This document shows positions 1 to 9,635 of a stretch of DNA of 28,706 nucleotides, piece after piece. Within the stretch, counting starts at the first letter, position 1. The number at the start of each line of letters is the position of its first letter. A program made the translations under genes and the position numbers. The notes under the pieces were generated by a model that saw only the letters and a program-made list of their open reading frames with translations, had not been told where the DNA came from and searched no databases. Origin of the DNA: Flavobacteriales bacterium (GTDB lineage: Bacteria > Bacteroidota > Bacteroidia > Flavobacteriales_F > PHOS-HE28); NCBI GenBank assembly GCA_016717305.1, contig JADKFY010000005.1:1-28706 (forward strand), given 5' to 3'.

Positions 1-3000
1 CAAGTTGCTAGATACCAGCTGCACCCACGTTCCGGGTTCTGGACGGTGCTGGAGAAACGGTTTCGGACCGCTCCATGCAGAGGTTCCGTTGCCGGTTCCC
101 ACGAGCATGATGCTGCTCACGTTGCAGTTCAACACGCCGCCTTGTGCAGTTGCGCCGGGCACTTCAGCATCCTGTGTTACTTCCGGTTGAAGCATCACTT
201 GTGCAACCGTTCGCACCGGTAACCACTGAGTTGTAGGTACCCCCTGCCCACGTTCGGGTTTTGGACCGTGCTGGAGAAGACCGTTCGGACCGCTCCATGC
301 GAAGGTTCCGTTGCCGGTTCCCACGAGCATGATGCTGCTCGTTGCGGTTCAACACGCCGCCTTGTGCCGGTGCGCCGGGCACTTCAGCATCCTGTGTTAC
401 TTCGGATTTGAAGCATCGTGCAGCCGTTCGCACCGGTAACCACTAGGTTGTAGGTACACCACCTGCACCCACGTTCGGGTTTGGACCGTGCTGGAGAAAC
501 CGTTCGGACCGCTCCATGCGAAGGTTCCGTTCACGGTTACAGCGCATGATGCTGCTCACGTTCCTGATTCAACACGCCGCCTTGTGCAGTTGCGCCCGGG
601 CACTTCAGCATCCTGTGTTACTTCGGTTGAAGCATCACTTATTGCAACCATTCGCACCAGTAACCACCAAGTTGTAGATACCAGACTGCACCCACATTCC
701 GGGTTCTGGACCGTGCTTGAGAAACCGTTCGGACCGCTCCATGCGAAGGTTCCGTTGCCGGTTCCACAAGCATGATGCTGCTCACGTTGCAGTTCAGCAC
801 ACCGCCTTGTGCAGTGGCCCCTGGGGTTTGTTCATCCAAGGTAACTTCAGTGGAAGCGTTTAGCGGGCGCAACCGTTCGCACCGGTAACCACTAGGTTGT
901 AGGTACCTGCCACCCCCGTTCCGGGTTTTGGACCGTGCTTGAGAAACCGTTCGGACCGCTCCATGCGAAGGTTCCGTTGCCAGTTCCCACAAGCGTGATG
1001 CCGCTCACGTTGCAGTTCAACACGCCGCCTTGTGCAGTTGCGCCGGGCACTTCGGTAATCCTGTATTGTTTACTTCGGTTGAAGCATCACTTGTGCAGCC
1101 GTTCGCACCGGTAACAGCAAGTTGTAGATACCAGCAGCACCCACGTTCGGGTTCTGGACCGTGCTGGAGAAACCGTTCGGACCACGCTCCATGCGAAGGT
1201 TCCGGTGCCGGTTCCCACAACGAGCATGATGCTGCTCACGTTGCAGTTCAACACGCCGCCTTGTGCAGTTGCGCCGGGCGCCGCAGCATCCTGTGTTACT
1301 TCGGTTGAAGGCATCGCCGGTACGGCCGTTCGCACCGGTAACCACTGGGTTGTAGGTACCTGCTGCACCCACGTTCCGGGTTTGGACCGTGCTGGAGAAA
1401 CCGTTCGGACCGCTCCATGCGAAGGTTCCGTTGCCGGTTCCCACGAGCATGATGCTGCTCACGTTGCAGTTCAGCACACCGCCTTGTGCAGTGGCCTGGG
1501 GTTTTGTTCATCGAGTAACTTCAGTGGAAGCGTTGCTTGTGCAACCGTTCGTTCCGGTAACAACCAAGTTGTAGATACCAGCTGCACCCACGCGTTCAGG
1601 TTCTGGACCGCGTGCTTGAAACCGTTCGGACCGCTCCATGCAGAAGGTTCCCGTTGCCGGTTCCTAAGCATGATGCTGCTCACGTTGCAGTTCAACACGC
1701 CGCCTTGTGCAGTTGCGCCGGGCCACTTCCAGTATCCTGTATTTACTTCGGGTGGGTATCGCCCGTGCAACCGTTCGCACCGGCTAACAAGCAGGTTGGC
1801 GGGTACCAGCGGCACCCACGTTCGGGTTCTGGACCGTGCTTTAGAGAAACCGTTCCGGACCGCTCCATGCAGAAGGTTCCGTTGCCGGTTCCACGAGCGT
1901 GATGCTGCTCCCGTTGCGGTTCAACACGCCGCCTTGTGCAGTTGCGCCGGGCACTTCAGCATCCTGTGTTACTTCGGTTGAAGCATCCGCTTGTGCAACC
2001 GTTCGCACCGGTAACCACTAGGTTGTAGGTACCTGCTGCCCCACGTTCGGGTTTGGACCGTGCTGGAGAAACCGTTCGGACCGCTCCATGCGAAGGGTTT
2101 CCGTTGCCGGTTCCCACGAGCATGATACTGCTCACGTTGCGGTTCAACACCGCCTTGTGCAGTGGCCACGCAGAAATTTGTTCATCCAAGGTAACTTCAG
2201 TGGAAGCGTTGCTTGTGCAACCGTTCGTTCCAGTAACAACCAAGTTAGTAGATACCAGCTGCACCCACGCACGTTCCGGAGTTTCTGGACCGTGCTTGAG
2301 AAACCGTTCGGACCGCTCCATGCGAAGGTTCCGTTGCCGGTTCCACAAACGTGATGCTGCTCACGTTGCAGTTCAACACGCCGCCTTGTGCAGTTGCGCC
2401 GGGCACTTCGGTATCTGTGTTACTTCGGTTGAAGCATCACTTGTGCAACCGTTCGCACCAGTAACAACCAAGTTGTAGATACCAGCGGCACCCACGTTCC
2501 GGGTTCTGGACCGTGCTGGAGGAAAACCGTTCGGACCGCTCCATGCGAAGGTTCCGTTGCCCATTCCCACGAGCATGATGCTGCTCACGTTACAGTTCAA
2601 CACGCCGCCTTGTGCAGTGGCCCCCGCAGGGTTTGTTCATCAAAGGTAACTTCAGTGGAAGCGTTGCTTGTGCGGCAAAACCGCTCAGTAACCACCAAGT
2701 TGTAGATACCAGCGGCACCACGTTCGGGTTCTGGACCGTGGCGAGAAACCGTTCGGACCGCTCCATGCGAAGGTTCCGTTGCCGGTTCCCATGAGCATGA
2801 TGCTGCTCACGTTGCAGTTCAACACGCCGCCTTGTGCAGTTGCGCCGGGCACTTCAGCATCCTGTGTTACTTCCGGCTGAAGCATCACGCATTGCAACCG
2901 TTCGCACCGGTAACCACTAGGTTGTAGGTACCACTACACCCACGTTCGGGTTTTGGACCCGTGCTGGAGAAACCGTTCCGGACCGCTCCATGCGAAGGTT

Positions 3001-4400
3001 CCGTTGCCGGTTCCCACGAGCAGACGATGCTCACGTTGCAGTTCAACACGCCGCCTTGTGCAGTTGCGCCGGGCACTTCAGCATCCTGTGTTACTTCGGT
3101 TGAAGCATCACTTTAAAACCGTTCGCACCGGTAACCACTAGGTTGCAGGTACCTGCTGCACCCACGTTCGGGTTTTGGACCGTGCTGGAGAAACCGTTCG
3201 GACCAGCTCCATGCGAAGGTTCCGTTGCCGGTTCCCACGAACGCATGATGTTGCTGACGTTGCAGTTCAGCACACCGCCTTGTGCAGTGGCCCATAGGGT
3301 TTGTTCATCCAAGGTAACTTCAGTGGAAACGTTGCTTGTGCAACCGTTCGTTCCGGTAACAAGCAAGTTGTGATGCCAGCTGCACCCACGTTCGGGTTCT
3401 GGACCGTGCTTGAGAAACCGTTCGGACCGCTCCATGCGAAGGTTCCGTTGCCGGTTCCCACAAGCATGATGCTGCTCGTTGCAGTTCAGCACACCCGCCA
3501 CGTGCAGGTTCCTCGGTTTTTGTTCATCCAGGTAACTTCAGTGGAAGCGTTGCTTGTGCAACCGTTCGTTCCGTAACAGCCAAAGTTGTAGAGATACCAG
3601 CGGCACCCACGTTCGGGTTCTGGACCGTGCTGAGAAAAACCGTTCGGACCGCTCCATGCGAAGGTTCCGTTGCCGGTTCCCACGAGCATGATGCTGCTCA
3701 CCAAGTTGCAGTTCAACACGCCGCCTTTGCAGTGTCCCTGTGGGTTTGTTCATCCAAGGTAACTTCAGTGGAAGCGTTGCTTGAGCAACTGTTCGTTCCG
3801 GTAACAACCAAGTTGTAGATACCACACGCACCCACACGTTCGGGTTCTGGACCGTGCTTGAGAAACCGTTCGGACCGCTCCAAGCGTAGGTTCCGTTGCC
3901 GGTTCCAACAAGCATGATGCTGCTCACGTTGCAGTTCAACACGCCGCCTTGTGCAGTTGCACCGGGCACTTCAGTATCCTGTGTTACTTCGGTTGAAGCA
4001 TCACTTGTGCAACCGTTCGCACCGGTAACAACCAAGTTGTAGATACCAGCGGCACCCACGTTCGGGTTCTGGACCGTGCTGGAGAAACCGTTCGGACCGC
4101 TCCATGCGAAGGTTCCGTTGCCGGTTCCCACGAGCATGATGCTGCTCGTTGCAGTTCAACACGCCGCCTTCCGTGCAGTTGCGCCGGGCACTTCAGCATC
4201 CGTGTTACTTCGGTTGAAGCATCACTTGTAACCGTTCGCACCGGTAACCACTAGGTTGTAGGTACCTGCTGCACCCACGTTCGGGTTTTGGACCGTGCTG
4301 GAGAAACCGGGTTCGGACCGCTCCATGAAGGTTCCGTTGCCGGTTCCACGAGCATGACTGCTCACGTTGCAGTTCAACACGCCGCCTTGTGCAGTTACCG
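1..4400 (-). repeat. Tandem array of about 20 copies of a 222-bp (74-aa) Ig-like repeat
   Basis: A landmark segment (GCATGATGCTGCTC on the plus strand) recurs near 105, 327, 543, 770, 993, 1224, 1447, 1668, 1897, 2120, 2349, 2573, 2795, 3020, 3243, 3464, 3686, 3912, 4134 and 4352, a mean spacing of about 223 bp. On the minus strand each unit encodes LVGTGNGTFAWSGPNGFSS, then TVQNPNVGAAG.YNLVVTG, then a NGCTS segment and GATAQGGVLNCNVSSIM. Each unit has two conserved cysteines (NGCT and LNCN), which fits one disulfide per Ig-like fold. Two linker variants alternate: VTQD.EVPG (type A) and VTLDEQTPG (type B). Single-base gains and losses in nearly every copy break the frame. The copy nearest 4.4 kb is the most diverged (VTLNNTVPG linker, TNPANGCTNTANV). 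Confidence 0.95.
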
Positions 4401-7400
4401 GGAACCGTATTGTTCAATGTGACCACTACATTGGCGGTATTCGTGCAACCGTTCGCTGGGTTCGTAACCGTGAGCACATATGTCCCGGCTGCGTTTACAT
4501 CACACCTTCATCCGCACTGCTGAACCCATTCGCAATGCTCCAGCTGAACGTGGCGCCAGGAGTTGTGCTTCCACCGTCCAAATTCAACAATGTTACAGAA
4601 CAGTCAGTTCTCCAGCTCCTAAGCGGTTGCATTCCGGGGGCGTGGTGTCCATGCTCACAGCTACGGCATCCGTGGCGGAACATCCTGACTGGGAGTTCGA
4701 GACCGTAAGAGTGTACTTGCCTGCGGCGTTCACCGTTGGAGTTGCGGTGTTCGCACCAGAAACGATATTGCCTCCGTTGCTTGCGCTCCATGCAAAGTCA
4801 ACCCCCGCAGGTCCGCTGCCATTGAGGGATCCCTGCTCCAGTGAGGCAAGTTATTGTTGTAGCAGACCTGCATGTGCCGTCGGCGCCGGTAGAAGGATGA
4901 TGACGATAACATCCACAGTGCAGTTCTTAGCGTCCCCGATCGTCACGGTGTATGTACCTCCCCGCACGCCACTAATGGTTGGGCCGTTGGTATTGTTGCT
5001 CCAGAGATAGGTGTATGGTGCAGTTCCTCCGGTGCCTGATGCAGTAGCACCACCATTTGCATTGCGCAAGTAGCTGGTGCCAACTGTTGATTGACCGCCG
5101 AGGACCGTGGGGTTGTCTAACTCCGTAATGTTTGCTGTGCGGTGCAACCACTGGCATCGGTAACACGTAACCGAGTGATCCTGCCGCGAGACCAGTTGCT
5201 GTTTGTGTGGTCTGTCCATTGCTCCACGCATATTGGAAATTCGGTAGTCCGTTCGCGTTGGCTTGTATCGTTCCGTCAGCAAACCAATGCAACTTGCATT
5301 TGTAACAATACCGGTCACTGTCATCAAGCGCACCGTAACCACCGGTCCGCCGGCTCCGGCAAGGATGCACGCATCACCACCAATGATCCTGCGCACACAA
5401 GTATCCTCGTTCACGGGCCCCAATTGGGTGCCGAGCAGGTTCTGACCAGTAGCACCTACAATATCGGTCCAGTTCAAGCTGTCAGTGCTCGTCTGCCATT
5501 GGTAGGTCGCGGCGGAACACCGATTGGGGTAACTGCTATAGTCGCACCGTTCCTACGATCGTGGGCAAGAGTACTAGGTGCTGAACCGGTGATGTTCCCC
5601 GGTGTCGCACCTGCACAAACGGCGCATCTCGTCGCTGGAGATCGTGTTGTCCAAGATGTCAGTGGATTAGCCAAACAACGAGTCCCGGTTCAGGTGCTGG
5701 TACCGCTGTTCTTGGTGGTATTCAAAGAACCTGTGTAAGGGGAATTTGGTGCCTTTCGCTAGTAAATTTAGGTGTAGATGCGGCAATTGCTGAACTTGAT
5801 GCCACGTTCACCAACGGGATCGTAATCATCATTGGTGCCGCTAAGTAAGTGCTGAATTTCAACACGCTCAAGTCGCTCTCAAGTTTGAAGAAGACCTTGT
5901 CGTCCTCACCTTGAAGACCTGTTTGTAGCGGAACGTTGGGTGCAGCGCTCGTTGGGAAGTTGTTGCTGTTTGGAACCCGAACTCGGTAGGCATCGTTGTT
6001 CTGGTCCACGTTCAGGCCCATCATATTCGTTTTCGTTGTTCGACCGCCGATATAGGTCCCGTCCAAGAAATTCTGGTCGAGGTCCATTCGGGCCCACGTA
6101 GTCGTTGCTTCCGTTGTGGTAATGTCATGGACACCGCCCGCGGAGATGTTCGCGCTGTTCAAGCCTTCGGTCACCCCGCCGAAATAGACCGCGATGTTGT
6201 TGTTATTGAAGGCCATACAAAGCAGGTTCGCACTCATCACCACTTTCACTGGAGAAGTAGATGACCAAGTTGTGGTACCCGCACCAGTAAGACGTTGCAG
6301 GAAACCGGATGTCGTTCCTCCACGTGTGGATTGACGTGCACTAACCAATGGGAAGTTCGTACGGAAGTATTAACACCAACGAACAGGTCGCCCGTGTTCG
6401 GGTTATGTAGCACGATACTGGCACGATCAGTGCTGGAACCACCATAGTTGCGCATCCATACCAAGAGAGGAGAGGTCTTGATCGATCCGGGAAAGGAACA
6501 CATCGCTTCACCATTGTTGGTGTTGCTTTTGCACCACTACCTGCGTTGAGGTTAGCAGGTTCGTACTGGTGGTGCTACCGCTAACGAAGACGGGCTCTCC
6601 ATTGTTCCTACGGGCGGACATCAAATTGTCAACCGCTCCGTTTCTCCGACTACCGCCGCTTCAATCGAATTCCCCTCGGTATTGATCCTCAATACGAACA
6701 CGTCTATGCCGCTCTGGGCTTGCTGGTTCAAACTACTTCCGCTGAACGCTCCTCCGCCGATCAATGGGAAGTTGGTACTGCTGGTCTGTCCGGTGATGTA
6801 AAGGTTCCCATCAGGACCCTGTTCCTTGGCGTACGGGTTGTCATCGCCGTTACCGCCCAAATACGTCTGCCAAACCCGTTCACCAAGGGCGCCTACGTTC
6901 GTTGGCTCCAAGTACTTGCCCACGACGATCTCCAAGTTTCCGGCGGAAGCTGTGCTGAACGCTCCCAAAGTGATGTTGTCAGTCAGGCCATCAACACGAG
7001 CAACCACATAGATGGCTCCGTCGCTGGGTCAACCCAAATGCAGACCGTGGTTCTGACCTGTGCTGGTGTTCACCACATGTGGCCCAACGCAAACATCGGG
7101 TCAATGACGAGGGTTTCGTTCCTATCGTGGGCACCCAATTGAATCCGATGCTGTTCTTTCCAAAGCTGTTATAGGTTGTTCTGACGCTCTTTTCCTTGCC
7201 GTTGATTTTTGATAGACCACAGGGGCCGGGAATACCATGTCGCCCAGGCTGCTGCTCCAGCACCAATTCACCCTTATCGCCCACGTACATTTTCCCGATC
7301 CTTGAACTCGATCGCGTCTCACTTGGATCGCTACCCGGCTTACAAATGATGTCATATTCCAGCGCGCCGTCCGCAGCAGGGTAATAGCGCACATCCGTCG

Positions 7401-7870
7401 CCTTGTACACATCGGTGTACCATACTTCGTGGAAACTGCGCACGTCCACGCCGAAATCGATGCACCAACGAAATAATTGGAGGTCCCTTCGCGGGCATCG
7501 CGGCTCTCTACCCTTCATACTGGGTTGTGCATTATTGAAATGCAACATCCACGCATGTCCTTTCTCCCGCCACATAGTGGTCGGAATGAAACGCCCTCAT
7601 GCATTTCCTGCTCAACACGCATTCCATCCTCGTGCCTTTCCCGCACAGATGCTGGATCGAAGGCTTTCGTGAGCATACCCTCACGGATGGACAAAGCTTG
7701 GCCCAACGGGAAATCGGCCCGATACAGCACACCGTTGCTGAACCATCCTTGGTTCTCGGTGAATTCGATCAGCCTGGTCGAACTTGCGGAAGCAGGTCCT
7801 CGTGGTCACCGTGGTCGGGCTGATCCTTGGCAGTTTGGCACTCCGCTAGCGTGAACGGCACGCTGGGCAT
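1..7870 (-). CDS. Giant secreted repeat protein (DUF7948 - SBBP propeller - SprB/Ig modules - tandem Ig-like repeats), partial
   Basis: Inferred to be one very large surface or secreted protein read right to left, with its C-terminus beyond the window. The N-terminal part (about 7100-7850) matches the DUF7948 pattern of Bacteroidota propeller proteins: FTENQG..VLYRADFPLGQAL, then HAWMLHF, then DVYKATDVRYYPAADGALEY and a KPGSDPS segment. About 5720-7010 carries SBBP-type propeller repeats, for example WQTYLGGNGDDN, GPDGNLYITGQTSSTNFP and DVFVLRINTEG. About 4400-5700 has Ig/SprB-like modules (CAGATPGNITGSAPS, APYTYLWSNN, GGTYTVTIGDAKNCT). About 1-4400 is an array of 74-residue Ig-like repeats. 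Likely roles are adhesion or surface-layer function; this is inference. The frame is broken many times throughout, so no continuous ORF exists as given. Several segments are recognisable only by switching frames. The start is uncertain: 7870 is the upstream ATG before a His/Asp-rich stretch (DQPDHGDHEDLLP) that is common ahead of DUF7948. A clean signal peptide is not visible. Confidence 0.75.
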
Positions 7871-8164
7871 CGATGGGGAGAAAGCAATGGCGACTTCAAG
7901 AGAGAAGAGGCGCTCTGCGATACCATAGCCGTTCCGTGGGTTTGGTGTACATCATGTGTATTTGGTTGTTGGAGTTTATCAAGGAGCAGGACACCACTGT
8001 TGGCATCCCGAGATGTTCCGTTACCTACCGGGGTACCCCGTGGTACCCAAGCCCCCCATCTGGACTAACCATAGCCGAATGGTCCATGTTGTGGACCTGC
8101 GAGAGCAGTGTTGTCGTTGGATCGCGTATTGCCTGTTCGTTTAGGGCGAACAAGTGCTCAGAGG
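7871..8164 (-). other. Unassigned stretch between the giant protein start and the IS-split ORF
   Basis: No recognised gene. On the minus strand one frame reads SEHLFALNEQAIRDPTTTLL then SQVHNMDHSAMVSPDGGLGY, meets one TAG, and continues in the same frame as VTEHLGMPTVVSCSLINS then NNQIHMMYTKPTE. This looks protein-like, and it may be a frameshifted downstream part of the ORF split by the IS, or the true N-terminal region of the giant protein. I could not match it to a family. The plus strand here reads only as antisense. Confidence 0.3.
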
Positions 8165-8276
8165 TCAGGCCGAAGTGCGGTCTTTTCGACTGGAATCACG
8201 CAAACATACCCGGAACTCGCAAGCGGCTGGCAGGTATTCGTCGATAAAATCCTCGAATTCATCGACGGTAATACCT

Positions 8277-8280
8277 TCTA
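8277..8280. repeat. Target-site duplication, left copy (TCTA)
   Basis: TCTA lies immediately left of the left IS end and is repeated at 9520-9523 immediately right of the right end. A duplication of 3-4 bp is usual for IS3-family insertion. Its intactness suggests a simple, fairly recent transposition. Confidence 0.85.
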
Positions 8281-8306
8281 TGTAGGCTTCCCCAAAGTTC
8301 GTCCAT
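8281..8306 (+). repeat. IS left terminal inverted repeat
   Basis: The first 13 bases (TGTAGGCTTCCCC) are perfectly inverted at 9507-9519. Further matches inward (TTCG, TCC) need small gaps, so the exact inner border is approximate. Confidence 0.9.
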
Positions 8307-8320
8307 TCGTTATTGGAGTT

Positions 8321-8358
8321 GAACCTGATCTCCGGCCCGCGGGCCGGAGATCAGGTTC
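8321..8358. repeat. 38-bp perfect palindrome inside the IS, upstream of orfA
   Basis: The left half GAACCTGATCTCCGGCCCG (8321-8339) is followed directly by its exact reverse complement (8340-8358). The next bases outward no longer pair. In RNA this would fold into a long GC-rich hairpin with almost no loop. It sits 35 bases before the orfA ATG at 8394, where it could block incoming transcription or hide the orfA start in read-through transcripts, as inverted structures do in some other IS elements. That role is inference. Confidence 0.95.
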
Positions 8359-8393
8359 GGCCGGTCAGGGGCTACATTCAACCCATTTTAGCC

Positions 8394-8666
8394 ATGAGAA
8401 GATCAAAGTTTTCCGAACATCAGATCATTGCGATACTGAAGCAACATGAGAGCGGCCTGAAGGTCGCTGACATCTGTCGAGAGCACAGCATAAGTGCGGC
8501 CACCTTCCACAATTGGAAGGCCCGATACGGTGGCATGGAACCCAACCAGCTCAAGCGTGTCAAGGAGCTTGAGGAGGAGCTCAGCCGCCTCAAGCGGATG
8601 TATACCGAACTGAGCATGGATAACGACGCTATGAAGGCCGTGATCCAAAAGAAGTGGGGCGCCTGA
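8394..8666 (+). CDS. IS3-family transposase OrfA (HTH_Tnp_1)
   Basis: The product is a 90-residue DNA-binding subunit of the transposase that recognises the IS ends. It opens MRRSKFSEHQIIAILKQHES, followed by the helix-turn-helix GLKVADICREHSISAATFHN and WKARYGGM, then a heptad-rich coiled coil (LKRVKELEEELSRLKRMYTE) used for dimerisation, and ends at KKWGA with TGA. The ATG at 8394 is chosen because family members start right before the SKFSEHQII motif. The frame stays open upstream through the palindrome only from a TTG, which is unlikely to be used. It overlaps the open frame of orfB by about 20 bases. Confidence 0.93.
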   Translation: MRRSKFSEHQIIAILKQHESGLKVADICREHSISAATFHNWKARYGGMEPNQLKRVKELEEELSRLKRMYTELSMDNDAMKAVIQKKWGA

Positions 8667-8682
8667 CGAGAAACGGGAGATC

Positions 8683-9462
8683 GTGCAGGCGTTGAACGAG
8701 CATACGATGAGCCAGCGAAAAGCAAGCGACATTGTGCGTATACCCCGCAGTACGGCCAGGTACGCGAAACGACAGGCGGATGACAGTCTGTTGATCGCTG
8801 CTTTGTCCCAACTCACACAGAAGCATCCGGCCATCGGGTTCTGGCAATGCCATCACCGCTTGCGGATGAAGGGTGTCCTGGTCAATCATAAACGCCTCTA
8901 CCGCGTGTATACCGGCATGCACCTGAATATCCGTCGTCGAGCGAAGAAGCGCCTTCCTGCAAGGGTAAAGCAGACCTTGTTCCGACCCGATGCACCAGAC
9001 CAGGTCTACAGCATCGACTTCATGCACGATACGCTTTGGGATGGAAGGACCTATCGGTTGCTGAACGTTATCGATGACTACAACCGCGAAGTACTGGCCA
9101 TCGAGGTGGACACCTCACTGCCCGCTTTGCGCGTGATCCGGGTGCTGGATCGGATCAAATCCATAAGGCCCTTGCCAAAGATGATCCGCGTGGACAACGG
9201 TCCTGAGTTCATCTCCCACAAGCTCGATCACTGGTGCAAGGAGAATGGGGTCACGCTCGCCTTCATACAGCCCGGCAAGCCTACTCAGAACGCTTATGTG
9301 GAACGCTTCAACGGCAGCATGCGCCGCGAACTACTGAGCGCGTATGTGTTCCGGTCACTCGACGAAGTGCGCGAAAAGGCCGAAGAATGGATGGACGACT
9401 ACAACAATCACAGACCTCATAAAGCGCTCGGCTACCGGTCGCCGACGCAAACACATCCCTAA
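8683..9462 (+). CDS. IS3-family transposase OrfB (rve integrase core, DDE)
   Basis: This is the catalytic part of the transposase, an RNase H-fold integrase core. An N-terminal HTH_21-like part (KHPAIGFWQCHHRLRMKG, VLVNHKRLYRVY) precedes the DDE core. The likely catalytic residues are D112 (YSIDFMHDTL), D171 (RVDNGPEF) and E207 (NAYVERFNGS), with 35 residues between the second D and the E, as expected. It ends HRPHKALGYRSPTQTHP. The first start codon in frame is GTG at 8683, but the frame is open from 8644, so the protein is normally made as an OrfAB fusion by frameshifting near AAAAG at 8647-8651. In this sequence orfB lies in the +1 frame relative to orfA, not the usual -1. One missing A in that run would explain it. 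Confidence 0.93.
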   Translation: MQALNEHTMSQRKASDIVRIPRSTARYAKRQADDSLLIAALSQLTQKHPAIGFWQCHHRLRMKGVLVNHKRLYRVYTGMHLNIRRRAKKRLPARVKQTLFRPDAPDQVYSIDFMHDTLWDGRTYRLLNVIDDYNREVLAIEVDTSLPALRVIRVLDRIKSIRPLPKMIRVDNGPEFISHKLDHWCKENGVTLAFIQPGKPTQNAYVERFNGSMRRELLSAYVFRSLDEVREKAEEWMDDYNNHRPHKALGYRSPTQTHP

Positions 9463-9493
9463 AATAAATGCCCCTGAAAGCTCCAGTTATGAT

Positions 9494-9519
9494 CGGACCG
9501 AAAACAGGGGAAGCCTACA
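9494..9519 (-). repeat. IS right terminal inverted repeat
   Basis: It ends ...GGGGAAGCCTACA, the exact inverse of the first 13 bases of the IS. Followed directly by the TCTA duplication at 9520-9523. Confidence 0.9.
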
Positions 9520-9523
9520 TCTA
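9520..9523. repeat. Target-site duplication, right copy (TCTA)
   Basis: Second copy of the 4-bp duplication, matching 8277-8280. Confidence 0.85.
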
Positions 9524-9635
9524 TGCGCAGTTTAGAATCTGGCCCGATCCTCGTCTCTTTACGGATAAAGTGAGGCTCCTGAGCCGACTTGTTCAAAACT
9601 TTTAATGTCAAGAAATTTGGCAATGAAGAAAACAT

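Larger units (their letters stand above)
8281..9519 (+). mobile_element. Complete IS3-family insertion sequence, 1239 bp
   Basis: The element starts TGTAGGCTTCCCC (8281-8293) and ends with its exact reverse complement GGGGAAGCCTACA (9507-9519), so the ends read TG...CA as in the IS3 family. The inverted repeats continue imperfectly inward (TTCG, TCC and TGGAG shared). A 4-bp duplication (TCTA) flanks it. It contains orfA (HTH) and orfB (DDE integrase), both open, in two overlapping frames. The overall size and two-ORF design fit IS3, perhaps the IS407-like subgroup; the subgroup is inference. A 38-bp perfect palindrome lies between the left end and orfA. It is the only part of the left third of the window whose genes are not shredded by frameshifts. 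Confidence 0.95.
8165..9635 (-). pseudogene. Small ORF interrupted by the IS3-family element
   Basis: The two flanks of the IS are 9635-9524 and 8280-8165 on the minus strand. Removing the IS and one copy of the TCTA duplication joins them into a single uninterrupted frame of 75 codons plus stop. It starts at the ATG at 9635 (MFSSLPNFLTLKVLNK...) and runs across the insertion point through KLRIEGITVDEFEDFIDEYLP to a TGA at 8165-8167. The predicted protein is acidic in its second half. I do not recognise a family. It could be the start of a longer gene if 8.0-8.2 kb hides a frameshift, since another minus frame (KRPHFGLTSEHLF) takes over just downstream. That continuity across the insertion is seen directly. 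That the gene is real is inference. Confidence 0.45.

Noticed and set aside
1205..1981. Long plus-strand ORF (258 codons) and many others within 1-4400
   Set aside because: They are antisense to the 74-residue repeat. The open frames come from repeat periodicity, the amino-acid composition is His/Cys/Arg-rich and patternless, and the minus strand alone shows Ig-like units.
1..4400. CRISPR array
   Set aside because: Period is about 222 bp with similarity along the whole unit and no unique spacers. It encodes protein repeats.
7790..7850. Plus-strand hydrophobic stretch resembling a signal peptide (LRKQVLVVTVVGLILGSLAL)
   Set aside because: It has no start codon or downstream gene. The opposite strand carries the His/Asp-rich leader of the DUF7948 protein.
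9471..9510. CCCCTG...CAGGGG at the IS 3' end as a terminator
   Set aside because: Only six pairs with a 28-base loop and no T-run. The right arm belongs to the terminal inverted repeat.
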